Shown: in pieces, positions 31,212-37,696 of the stretch
Position numbering within the stretch: position 1 is the first letter of the stretch
Layout of the letters: every line of letters begins with the position of its first letter
From: an uncultured Erysipelotrichaceae bacterium
GTDB lineage: Bacteria; Bacillota_I; Bacilli_A; Erysipelotrichales; Erysipelotrichaceae
DNA: 40,715 nt
NCBI GenBank assembly: GCA_945877405.1
Contig: CAMCSA010000017.1
Location: 1 to 40,715 of the forward strand
Reading direction: 5' to 3'
Position numbers and translations under genes: made by a program
The notes under the pieces: model-generated
Told to the model about the DNA's origin: nothing
The model's input: only the letters and a program-made list of their open reading frames with translations
Database searches by the model: none

Positions 31212-31241
31212 ATTTATAACACTGCTTTGAAATTTCTGCAA
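31212..31241 (-). promoter_or_regulatory. Promoter of the second T-box transcript
   Basis: Minus strand: -35 TTGCAG (31236-31241), 17-bp spacer, -10 TATAAA (31212-31217). Transcription would start about 25 bp before Stem I. Confidence 0.7.
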
Positions 31242-31320
31242 GCGGATTCAGAAAAAACACGCGAAAAATTACAGAAATATATGAAAATATTTACATAAAT
31301 AAAAACCTGATCATAATGAA

Positions 31321-31692
31321 TCAGGCTTTGGCTGTTCTGATGTGATTCTGAATGGCACGGAATGTTTCTTCACTGATGACATGTTCCATTTCACATGCAT
31401 CTTCATTAGCTGTCTTTTCATTGACACCTAGTGTAACAAGCATCTGCGCCAGTACTTTGTGTCGTTCATAAACTCGTTCGGCTATTTCTCTGCCAGTATC
31501 TGTTAATGTAATGTATCCGGCAGTGCTGACATTGATTTTTCCTGACTCTTTCAGGTGTTTCATTGCTACGCTGACACTTGGCTTGGAAAAACTCAGTTCA
31601 ATGGCAATGTCAATCGAACGTACAACAGGCAGTCTTTCACTCAGAATCAGGATGGTTTCCAGGTAGTCTTCTGAAGAACGATTATGTTTCAT
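31321..31692 (-). CDS. DtxR/MntR-family metalloregulator
   Basis: A 123-residue metal-dependent repressor. The N-terminal winged helix (SSEDYLETILILSE... VRSIDIAIELSFSKPSVSVAMKHLKESGKI) is the DtxR DNA-binding domain, and the C-terminal helices contain ERHKVLAQMLVTLGV and CEMEHVISEET, the usual dimerisation and metal-binding region with Cys, Glu and His ligands. There is no SH3 domain, as in MntR-size members. It is divergent from feoAAB, so Fe2+ is the likely signal, though Mn2+ cannot be excluded. The start at 31692 follows GGGAGGAG; the upstream promoter has TTGCAC-17-TAAAAT. Putative binding sites lie at 31782-31805 and 32301-32314. Confidence 0.92.
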   Translation of the reverse strand: MKHNRSSEDYLETILILSERLPVVRSIDIAIELSFSKPSVSVAMKHLKESGKINVSTAGYITLTDTGREIAERVYERHKVLAQMLVTLGVNEKTANEDACEMEHVISEETFRAIQNHIRTAKA

Positions 31693-31726
31693 TGATAAAA
31701 CTCCTCCCTTGAATACGGTTACAGGT

Positions 31727-31755
31727 ATTTTATCGTCATGAAGAAAAAAGTGCAA
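31727..31755 (-). promoter_or_regulatory. Promoter of the dtxR-like gene
   Basis: Minus strand: TTGCAC (31750-31755), 17-bp spacer, TAAAAT (31727-31732), 35 bp from the start codon. It lies outside the feo operator, so the regulator may be made independently of its own repression. Confidence 0.7.
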
Positions 31756-31774
31756 TTGAGTTGACTGAATATTA

Positions 31775-31805
31775 TTGACAGCTAATTATGATTAGTATAA
31801 ACTAA
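31775..31805 (+). promoter_or_regulatory. feo promoter with overlapping DtxR-type operator
   Basis: TTGACA (31775-31780) and a -10-like TAAACT (31798-31803) are 17 bp apart. The palindrome TTAGTATAAACTAA (31792-31805) covers the -10, and an overlapping dyad CTAATTATGATTAG (31782-31795) fills the spacer. TTAG...CTAA arms resemble the DtxR-family box. Metal-loaded repressor bound here would block RNA polymerase. Confidence 0.7.
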
Positions 31806-31829
31806 CCGTGCGATGACAGGAAGAGGGAT

Positions 31830-32042
31830 ATGCCGCTTACATTCACTGCCGCAGGTAAAACTGTGAAAATTGTCAAGGTAAAGGGAAAGGATGATACGGT
31901 ACGTTTTCTGCAGAATCTTGGTTTTGTGGAAGGTGAGCCAGTTGCAGTCATCAGCGAAAATGCCGGTGGTCTGATTGTAAGAATCAAAGATGGCCGGGTT
32001 GCGATCAGTAAGGAAATGGCATGCAGAATTCTTGTTGCATGA
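31830..32042 (+). CDS. feoA: FeoA domain protein (first copy)
   Basis: A 70-residue SH3-like FeoA protein (MPLTFTAAGKTVKIVKVKGKDDTVRFLQNLGFVEGEPVAVI...). The RFLQNLGFVEGEPV segment is the family signature. FeoA proteins support Fe2+ uptake by FeoB in the cytoplasm, probably by binding its N-terminal domain. First gene of the operon, with AGGAAGAGGG upstream, 12 bp before the second feoA. Confidence 0.92.
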   Translation: MPLTFTAAGKTVKIVKVKGKDDTVRFLQNLGFVEGEPVAVISENAGGLIVRIKDGRVAISKEMACRILVA

Positions 32043-32054
32043 AAGGGAAAAAAG

Positions 32055-32276
32055 ATGAAAACACTGAAAGAAGTAACATGTGGCAGCACAGTCAATGTTG
32101 TCAGAATTCATGGCGAAGGGGCAGTACGCCGGCGAATCATGGATATGGGAATTACAAAACATACGGAAATCTATGTGCGTAAGGTGGCACCATTAGGAGA
32201 TCCGATTGAAGTAACAGTACGTGGATATGAGCTGTCGTTGCGTCAGTCAGATTGTGAGATGATAGAAGTTGAGTGA
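32055..32276 (+). CDS. feoA: FeoA domain protein (second copy)
   Basis: A 73-residue FeoA (MKTLKEVTCGSTVNVVRIHGEGAVRRRIMDMGITKHTEIYVRKVAPLGDPIEV...). RRRIMDMGITKHTEI and APLGDPIEVTVRGYELSLR match canonical FeoA better than the first copy, so this is the more typical one. Tandem, diverged feoA genes before feoB occur in many Bacillota; the two may form a hetero-oligomer. A 49-bp gap with a second palindrome follows before feoB. Confidence 0.93.
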   Translation: MKTLKEVTCGSTVNVVRIHGEGAVRRRIMDMGITKHTEIYVRKVAPLGDPIEVTVRGYELSLRQSDCEMIEVE

Positions 32277-32300
32277 CTTCTTTATTTTTTGAAAATTAAG

Positions 32301-32314
32301 TTAGCTGCAACTAA
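32301..32314 (+). promoter_or_regulatory. Second putative DtxR-type operator, before feoB
   Basis: TTAGCTGCAACTAA has TTAG/CTAA arms and a near-symmetric centre, like the palindrome at 31792-31805, and lies 11 bp upstream of feoB inside the operon. It may act as a roadblock or control an internal promoter. No clear internal promoter is visible. Confidence 0.45.
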
Positions 32315-32325
32315 TCAGAGGAAAT

Positions 32326-34455
32326 ATGAATATCAGAATCGCACTTGCCGGTAATCCAAACAGTGGAAAAACAACCCTGTTCAATGCATTGACCGGTTCA
32401 AATCAGTACACAGGTAACTGGCCTGGTGTTACGGTAGAAAAAAAGGAAGGAAAACTGAAAGGATATGGAAAGGGAGAAACCACAGTAACTGTTGTGGATC
32501 TGCCTGGTATCTATTCTCTTTCTCCTTATACATTGGAAGAAGTTGTATCTAGAAAATATTTGCTGGAAGAAAAACCGGAAGCAATCGTCAATATTGTGGA
32601 TGGTACGAATCTGGAAAGGAATCTGTATCTGACAACACAGCTCAAGGAAACAGGCATTCCGATGGTGACAGCTGTCAATATGATGGACCTTGTCAGAAAA
32701 AACAAAGAAGAACTCAATCTTGCACAGATGGAAAAGGATCTTGGATGTCCGGTCGTCGAAATCTCTGCCTTAAAAGAAGAAGGCATTGACAGATTGATTG
32801 AAACAGCTGTTTCAGTTGCGAAAAAGGCAGAACCATCTCATCGACTCGTCTTTGATGAAAAACTGGAATCCGTTATTTCTGCGATTGAAAAGAAACTGGG
32901 CGGCTTGCTCCCACAGAATAATCCTGACTGGTACGCCATCAAGGTGTTTGAGCGGGATGAAAAGGTTGTGGAACAGTTGTGTCTGACAGCTTCACTGAAA
33001 CAGGAGATTGATGCATATATTTCTTCGGTTGAAAAGGAATATGATGATGACAGTGAAAGCATCATCACATCCGCAAGATATCATCAGATTGAGACGATGA
33101 TTCATGACTGTTATGTAAAAAGAAACAGACAGAGTGATTCCATTTCTGATCGGATTGATCGGGTTGTGACAAACAGAATTCTTGCATTACCGATCTTTGC
33201 ACTTGTTATGTTCCTTGTCTATTATGTATCTGTGACAACTGTTGGATCAATCCTGACTGACTTTGTCAACGATACATTGTTTGGTGAATGGATTCTTCCT
33301 TCTGCATCTGCTGCATTGGAATCCATCGGATGTGCGGAATGGTTGAATGGGCTTGTTGTTGAAGGTATTATTGGTGGTGTTGGCGCAGTACTTGGCTTTG
33401 TTCCACAGATCTTTGTCCTCTATCTGTTTCTGGCAGTTCTGGAAGACTGTGGTTACATGGCTAGAATTGCCTTCATCATGGACAGGATTTTCCGTCGATT
33501 CGGGTTATCCGGTAAAAGCTTCATTCCAATGCTGATTGGGACCGGTTGTGGTGTACCTGCCATCATGGCAAGCCGTACCATTGAACAGGACAGAGATCGT
33601 CGTATGACAATCATGACAACAACCTTCATTCCATGTTCCGCAAAGCTTCCGATCATTGCATTGATTGCAGGTGCACTGTTTGATGGTGCTGCCTGGGTAG
33701 CACCAAGTGCATACTTTACCGGCATTGTGGCAATTGTCACTTCCGGTATTATTCTGAAAAAGACAAGACTGTTTGCCGGGGATCCATCTCCATTTGTTAT
33801 GGAACTTCCGGATTATCATATTCCATCTGTTAAGAATGTATTCCACAGTGTATGGGAAAGGGGTTCCTCCTTTGTGAAGAAAGCTGGTACAATCATTCTG
33901 TTATCCACCATTATCGTATGGTTCATGCAGGCATTCGGATTTGAAAACGGTGTATTTACAATGGTGGAAGACATGAATAACAGCATACTGGCAATGGCAG
34001 GCAACTGCATTGCATGGATCTTCACTCCACTTGGATGGGGTGATTGGAAGGCGGCAGCAGCTGCTGTAACAGGACTTGTCGCAAAGGAAAATGTCGTTGG
34101 TACATTCGGTGTCCTTTATGGGTTTGGCGAAGTGGCTGAGGATGGTATGGAACTGTGGGGAACACTGTCCAGTGAATTCACTGCTTTCTCCGGATTCTCC
34201 TTCCTTGTATTCAATTTGTTATGTGCACCATGCTTTGCGGCAATGGGTGCAATCGCAAGAGAAATGAACAGTGCAATGTGGTTCTGGATCGCAATCGGCT
34301 ATCAGACACTGCTTGCCTATGCATGTTCTCTATGCATTTACCAGGTGGGAACCTGGATTACTACAGGTGTATTTACACTCGGTACTGTCATTGCAGGTAT
34401 TGCGATCATCGGATTTATATACCTGTTGATCAGACCTGAAAGAAAGGTGGCATAA
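32326..34455 (+). CDS. feoB: Ferrous iron transporter FeoB
   Basis: A 709-residue inner-membrane Fe2+ transporter. The N-terminal G domain has G1 GNPNSGKT (residues 9-16), G2 T in PGVTVEKKEG, G3 DLPGIYSL and G4 NMMD, followed by a guanine-dissociation-inhibitor-like helical domain (~170-270). The membrane part has the two Gate motifs, including the conserved Cys in IPMLIGTGCGVPAIMASRT and in FIPCSAKLPI. Length and order match standard FeoB. The start follows AGAGGAAAT. The C-terminus abuts (zero-base gap) the gene for a Cys-rich partner. Confidence 0.97.
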   Translation: MNIRIALAGNPNSGKTTLFNALTGSNQYTGNWPGVTVEKKEGKLKGYGKGETTVTVVDLPGIYSLSPYTLEEVVSRKYLLEEKPEAIVNIVDGTNLERNLYLTTQLKETGIPMVTAVNMMDLVRKNKEELNLAQMEKDLGCPVVEISALKEEGIDRLIETAVSVAKKAEPSHRLVFDEKLESVISAIEKKLGGLLPQNNPDWYAIKVFERDEKVVEQLCLTASLKQEIDAYISSVEKEYDDDSESIITSARYHQIETMIHDCYVKRNRQSDSISDRIDRVVTNRILALPIFALVMFLVYYVSVTTVGSILTDFVNDTLFGEWILPSASAALESIGCAEWLNGLVVEGIIGGVGAVLGFVPQIFVLYLFLAVLEDCGYMARIAFIMDRIFRRFGLSGKSFIPMLIGTGCGVPAIMASRTIEQDRDRRMTIMTTTFIPCSAKLPIIALIAGALFDGAAWVAPSAYFTGIVAIVTSGIILKKTRLFAGDPSPFVMELPDYHIPSVKNVFHSVWERGSSFVKKAGTIILLSTIIVWFMQAFGFENGVFTMVEDMNNSILAMAGNCIAWIFTPLGWGDWKAAAAAVTGLVAKENVVGTFGVLYGFGEVAEDGMELWGTLSSEFTAFSGFSFLVFNLLCAPCFAAMGAIAREMNSAMWFWIAIGYQTLLAYACSLCIYQVGTWITTGVFTLGTVIAGIAIIGFIYLLIRPERKVA

Positions 34456-34635
34456 ATGGGAACAATTCTTGTATTACTGGTGATCTGTGCAACTGTTGTA
34501 TGGATCATCCGAAACATGATCAATGATCATAAAAACGGTAAATCCGTCAGCTGTGGATGCAGCTGCAGTCAGTGTCATGGTGGTTGTCATGCCAATCTCA
34601 AAAAAGAAATCGACCGATTACGAAATGCAGGATAA
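34456..34635 (+). CDS. FeoB-associated Cys-rich membrane protein
   Basis: A 59-residue protein: one N-terminal membrane helix (MGTILVLLVICATVVWII), a short basic segment DHKNGKS, then a cluster CGCSCSQCHGGCH (Cys at 33, 35, 37, 40 and 44) and a charged helical tail. This is the family found after feoB in many Bacillota, thought to play the part of FeoC, perhaps binding iron or a cluster. The start codon directly follows the feoB stop. A terminator 40 bp later closes the operon. A paralogue lies at 37071. Confidence 0.93.
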   Translation: MGTILVLLVICATVVWIIRNMINDHKNGKSVSCGCSCSQCHGGCHANLKKEIDRLRNAG

Positions 34636-34675
34636 AAAAATACTGGCATAAAAAATCATTTGTACTCATGCGGAA

Positions 34676-34705
34676 AACTGCAGGAAATCATCTCCTGCGG
34701 TTTTT
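34676..34705 (+). terminator. Terminator of the feo operon
   Basis: AACTGCAGGA (34676-34685) pairs with TCCTGCGGTT (34693-34702), followed by TTT. Confidence 0.88.
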
Positions 34706-34713
34706 CGTTATGC

Positions 34714-34741
34714 TTTACCTGAACTGTATTTGGATTATAAT
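34714..34741 (+). promoter_or_regulatory. Promoter of the LytTR regulator gene, apparently leaderless
   Basis: A perfect -10 TATAAT (34736-34741) with TTTACC (34714-34719) 16 bp upstream. The first good ATG is at 34748, only six bases after the -10, about where transcription should begin. No ribosome binding site is present. Confidence 0.55.
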
Positions 34742-34747
34742 CGTGTT

Positions 34748-35437
34748 ATGCGAAAATTCCGTATTTGTGTGATTGATGACAGTGAAAATGACAGACTCCG
34801 ATTCACAACCCTGCTAAAACAGGTGGATTATCCTGTTGCGATATACTCTTTTTCCTGTGTAAGAGATTTTCTTGATTCCAGGGAAAAGTCAGATATCGTG
34901 TTTCTGGATATCGAATTGAAAGAGGAGGATGGAATCGGTCTCAGAAACAGTGTCAGAAATAATACCAGGTGGATTATTTACATGACTTCGTGGAAGGAAA
35001 GAATGCAAGAGGCATTTTCGTCTAACGTCATTGCTTTTCTGTTGAAACAGGATCCGGATATTGCATTGAAAGAAATGATCAGACGGTTGTTTGATGAATA
35101 TCTCGGCAAAATTGTATCTTTCAGAACAACTGCAGGGATAGTGGATATTCCGGTATCTGAAATCCATATGATCACACGGGAAAACCGGAAACTTTATATT
35201 TATGTTTATAATGAGGAAATTCAGGTGTTTGATCTTACACTCTCAGAACTGATTGAACTTGTCGGAAATGATTTTATCCAGACAGATCGGTCTCGTGCTG
35301 TCAATTACAGGCATGTCATTGGTTTTGAAGGAAATGATTTTGTTCTCGATAATGGAAGACAAGAACGTATCAGCACACGCAGAAAAAAACAGGTCATCCG
35401 CCTGTTTATGGAAAAACGACTGACGTTTGGACATTGA
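34748..35437 (+). CDS. LytTR-family response regulator (AgrA-like)
   Basis: A 229-residue regulator. The receiver domain has IDDSEND, phospho-acceptor Asp57 in IVFLDIELKEEDG, and MTSWKE in the switch region; the usual conserved Lys near residue 105 is present as FLLKQDP. The C-terminal LytTR domain (IVSFRTTAGIVDIPVSEIHMITRENRKLYIY... FIQTDRSRAVNYRHV) is the beta-fold DNA-binding domain of AgrA, ComE and VirR. The ATG at 34748 has no ribosome binding site and coincides with the predicted transcription start, so translation may be leaderless. It is followed by a membrane protein and an AgrC-like kinase, likely one operon. Confidence 0.9.
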   Translation: MRKFRICVIDDSENDRLRFTTLLKQVDYPVAIYSFSCVRDFLDSREKSDIVFLDIELKEEDGIGLRNSVRNNTRWIIYMTSWKERMQEAFSSNVIAFLLKQDPDIALKEMIRRLFDEYLGKIVSFRTTAGIVDIPVSEIHMITRENRKLYIYVYNEEIQVFDLTLSELIELVGNDFIQTDRSRAVNYRHVIGFEGNDFVLDNGRQERISTRRKKQVIRLFMEKRLTFGH

Positions 35438-35455
35438 AACCGTCGTTTGGACATT
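35424..35455 (+). promoter_or_regulatory. Direct repeats, possible LytTR binding site
   Basis: The 12-bp sequence CGTTTGGACATT occurs at 35424-35435 and again at 35444-35455, with starts 20 bp apart, nearly two helical turns. LytTR proteins bind paired 9-bp repeats about 21 bp apart with a central GTT, which both copies contain. The site straddles the end of the regulator gene, upstream of the membrane protein. Confidence 0.45.
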
Positions 35456-35514
35456 CGTGGTTACCAGGAACGGAAAAGACAGATATGATAAAAAGGCGAA
35501 AGGCGGAAAAAAAT

Positions 35515-35970
35515 ATGAGACGCATTAGAACTTTTGTATTCATCTCTGTATCGTTTGTGATCAGCCTGATACTCACATCATTTCTGTTTGATCGTGCAAT
35601 TCTGTTTGTGGCTGAGGATAGTGTTACATTCTGTTATCTGGATATTTTTATTGGATTTTTGACATATCTTGTCACGGATGTAATCTGGTTACTGATTGTT
35701 GGCGGTATGGCTGTCATTGCATATATGAAAAGAAAGAGAACCATTGATGCACTGGATGCGGTTCTGCTCGGTAAAACAACAGTGACAGATATCAGATGGA
35801 CATGGGTGGTGTTGTTGATCATGGCAATTGCCGGTAAATGGATTCCTTTCATCGGAGTGATCAGTGCACTGGCTATACCGTATATATCTGTTATGACAAT
35901 GTATATGGTCATAAGGGGAAAAGCAGATGTTAGAAGCGATTGCGGCATTTCTTCCACTTCTTCTGATTGA
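35515..35970 (+). CDS. Membrane protein of unknown function in the LytTR cluster
   Basis: A 151-residue protein with about four hydrophobic segments (FVFISVSFVISLILTSFLF; YLDIFIGFLTYLVTDVIWLLIVGGMAVIAY; VVLLIMAIAGKWIPFIGVISALAIPYISVMTMYMVI) and a basic loop YMKRKRT. It lies where agrB would be in an agr operon, but the conserved His and Cys of the AgrB peptidase are absent, so it is not an AgrB. The start at 35515 follows AAAGGCGG; other in-frame starts upstream lack this. Its 3' end overlaps the kinase gene by 44 bp. Function unknown. Confidence 0.75.
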   Translation: MRRIRTFVFISVSFVISLILTSFLFDRAILFVAEDSVTFCYLDIFIGFLTYLVTDVIWLLIVGGMAVIAYMKRKRTIDALDAVLLGKTTVTDIRWTWVVLLIMAIAGKWIPFIGVISALAIPYISVMTMYMVIRGKADVRSDCGISSTSSD

Positions 35971-37021
35971 GCGCGGATACAGTGATACCTGTCGGTATAC
36001 CATACCGGCGGGTATTGCCATACTGTTGTTAGCGTGTTTTCTGCAGGATGTTATCCTACAGGCAATTCTTTTTGGAATTGTGATTCTACTGATTCACCAA
36101 AGGGAAACCGGCAATGGAACTGTATCTTTGATGGCGGAAGGAATGATTGTGACAGAACTGCTGATGATTCCATATGTGATTCGGTATTTCATCCCATCGG
36201 TTTCATCCCATCTTTGTGTGTTATGTATAATCATGAAAGCAACTGCGGTTTTCGTTTTACGATATCATAATGAACGGGATGATATCCGTGATCTGCTGGT
36301 GATCAATGGAATATCCATGGGAATTGCAATGCAGGTGGTATACTGCTTTGAAAAGTGGAAATATGTTGTGATCATACCGATGTCGGTTATGTACTGTTTT
36401 TCTGTTTATCTGATGATCCGTGTGATATCACAGCAGAAAGAGGCACAGAAGCTGAAGGAAATCCAGTCTGTACTGGAACTTTCAAGAAATCAGATGGAAC
36501 TGTGGAAAAACATAAGCGAGGAAACAATACAGTTCAGACATGATGTCAGTCATCATATGCATGTTCTGCAGGAACTTGCGGATCAGAATCATATTGCGGA
36601 TATCAGAGAGTATCTGAATGTGGTCGGAAAACATGAGAATACGGAAATCTATTCCTGCGATGCATACCTGGATGCGATATTGAGATATCATATTCATCTG
36701 TATCCGGATATACAATGGAACCTGGATGTTCATTATTCGCATGTAAATAACAGATTCTCCATCGATTTGTGTCTGATCCTTTCGCGTCTTTTTCATGATG
36801 CGGTATGTCAGATGGTTTCAGACAGAAGTGTTGATGTAATAATTCATCAGATGGAAAGCATGGTGCTGGTGAAAGTGGCATATCAGAAAGGGAACAATGA
36901 AGATATGGATCTGGCCTGGCTTGATGATATGTTGAAACCATACCATGGCAATGTTGAAGTGCAGGATGGAGAAAGACATTGCATCATGTTGATGCTTCAG
37001 CTTCCGATGGAAAATGAGTAA
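35927..37021 (+). CDS. AgrC-like sensor with degenerate ATP-binding domain
   Basis: A 364-residue membrane sensor. Residues 1-~165 hold six hydrophobic segments, then a coiled coil (QQKEAQKLKEIQSVLELSRNQ), the H-box FRHDVSHHMHVLQELADQ with His205, and a GHKL-like C-terminus. Normal AgrC kinases have an N-box LLDNAIEA and a glycine motif GxGLxN. Here the N-box reads RLFHDAVCQ (Asn replaced) and the glycine motif is absent (DMDLAWLDDMLKPYHG), while the final strands (GERHCIMLMLQLP) remain. It probably cannot bind ATP and may act as a phosphatase, a scaffold, or the partner of another kinase. AAGGGG precedes the start. Confidence 0.82.
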   Translation: MLEAIAAFLPLLLIERGYSDTCRYTIPAGIAILLLACFLQDVILQAILFGIVILLIHQRETGNGTVSLMAEGMIVTELLMIPYVIRYFIPSVSSHLCVLCIIMKATAVFVLRYHNERDDIRDLLVINGISMGIAMQVVYCFEKWKYVVIIPMSVMYCFSVYLMIRVISQQKEAQKLKEIQSVLELSRNQMELWKNISEETIQFRHDVSHHMHVLQELADQNHIADIREYLNVVGKHENTEIYSCDAYLDAILRYHIHLYPDIQWNLDVHYSHVNNRFSIDLCLILSRLFHDAVCQMVSDRSVDVIIHQMESMVLVKVAYQKGNNEDMDLAWLDDMLKPYHGNVEVQDGERHCIMLMLQLPMENE

Positions 37022-37070
37022 GGTGCATTCGGCTGTGTGTTATGATTTTCTGCAGGGAAAGGAGTTCTGT

Positions 37071-37223
37071 ATGGGAACTGTGATTGTACTGATTGTACTT
37101 GGTATCCTTGTCGGTTTATCTGTGCGTACCATGGTCAAAGATCATCGTAATGGAAGATCGTGTTCGTGTAGATGTAACGGGTGTACAGGATGTTCCTATG
37201 GAAGAAAAGACCATGAAAGCTGA
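37071..37223 (+). CDS. Second FeoB-associated-type Cys-rich membrane protein
   Basis: A 50-residue paralogue of the protein at 34456: one membrane helix MGTVIVLIVLGILVGLSV, the same DHxNG motif, then CSCRCNGCTGC (Cys at 31, 33, 35, 38 and 41). It lacks the charged helical tail. Start after GGAAAGGAG. It lies 49 bp after the AgrC-like gene and overlaps the ASCH frame by 11 bp. This family is almost always next to feoB, so a copy in a signalling operon is unusual and suggests an iron link. Confidence 0.88.
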   Translation: MGTVIVLIVLGILVGLSVRTMVKDHRNGRSCSCRCNGCTGCSYGRKDHES

Positions 37224-37659
37224 GGAAATGTGGAGACAGTACTGTCTTGAAAACGGAATGGATGAAACGATGCCATATTAGGCGTGGCAATTTGGAGGTG
37301 CACCTGACCAGCTGGCGGAACTTGTACTGCAGGGAAAGAAACGGGGTACATCTTCCGCATATGATCTGTATGCACTGGATCCGTCCGAACCAATGCCGAA
37401 AGCCGGGGATTACAGTGTGATTCTGAATTCCTTTGATGAGGCGGTATGTGTGATTCAGACAGTGGAAACAGAAATGATTCCATTCAGCGAAATCAGTGAA
37501 AGACATGCATTACTGGAAGGAGAAGGCGATCTGAGTCTGGCCTGGTGGCGGAAAGTGCATACTGAATTCTTTGAACAGGAATATGAAAACTGTCATCTGA
37601 AGTTTGAGGCGGATACATGTACTGTTCTGTTTGAACAGTTTGAGGTTGTGTATCGATAA
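37213..37659 (+). pseudogene. ASCH-domain protein interrupted by an in-frame TAG
   Basis: From ATG 37213 the frame encodes MKAEEMWRQYCLENGMDETMPY, then TAG at 37279-37281, and continues open for 125 codons: AWQFGGAPDQLAELVLQGKKRGTSSAYDLY... to TAA at 37657. ASCH proteins of this type contain a Y-x-A-W-x-F-G motif, so one residue (probably Glu or Gln) is replaced by amber. The rest is intact, including the GxKxxTxS-like loop (QGKKRGTSSA). ASCH domains are PUA-like and thought to bind RNA. Either a nonsense mutation or read-through. The intact length would be 148 residues. Confidence 0.85.
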
Positions 37660-37664
37660 GAAAG

Positions 37665-37686
37665 GGAGCTGAAGATCAGCTCCTTA
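37665..37686. terminator. Bidirectional terminator between ASCH and DUF853 genes
   Basis: GGAGCTGA (37665-37672) pairs with TCAGCTCC (37676-37683), with TTATT on the plus side and CTTTCTT on the minus side. It serves two convergent genes. Confidence 0.75.
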
Positions 37687-37696
37687 TTGCGTTGTA

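Noticed and set aside
35515-35970. AgrB-like peptide-processing protease between the LytTR regulator and AgrC-like sensor
   Set aside because: The protein has no conserved His and Cys pair and no small precursor peptide gene (AgrD-like) was found nearby.
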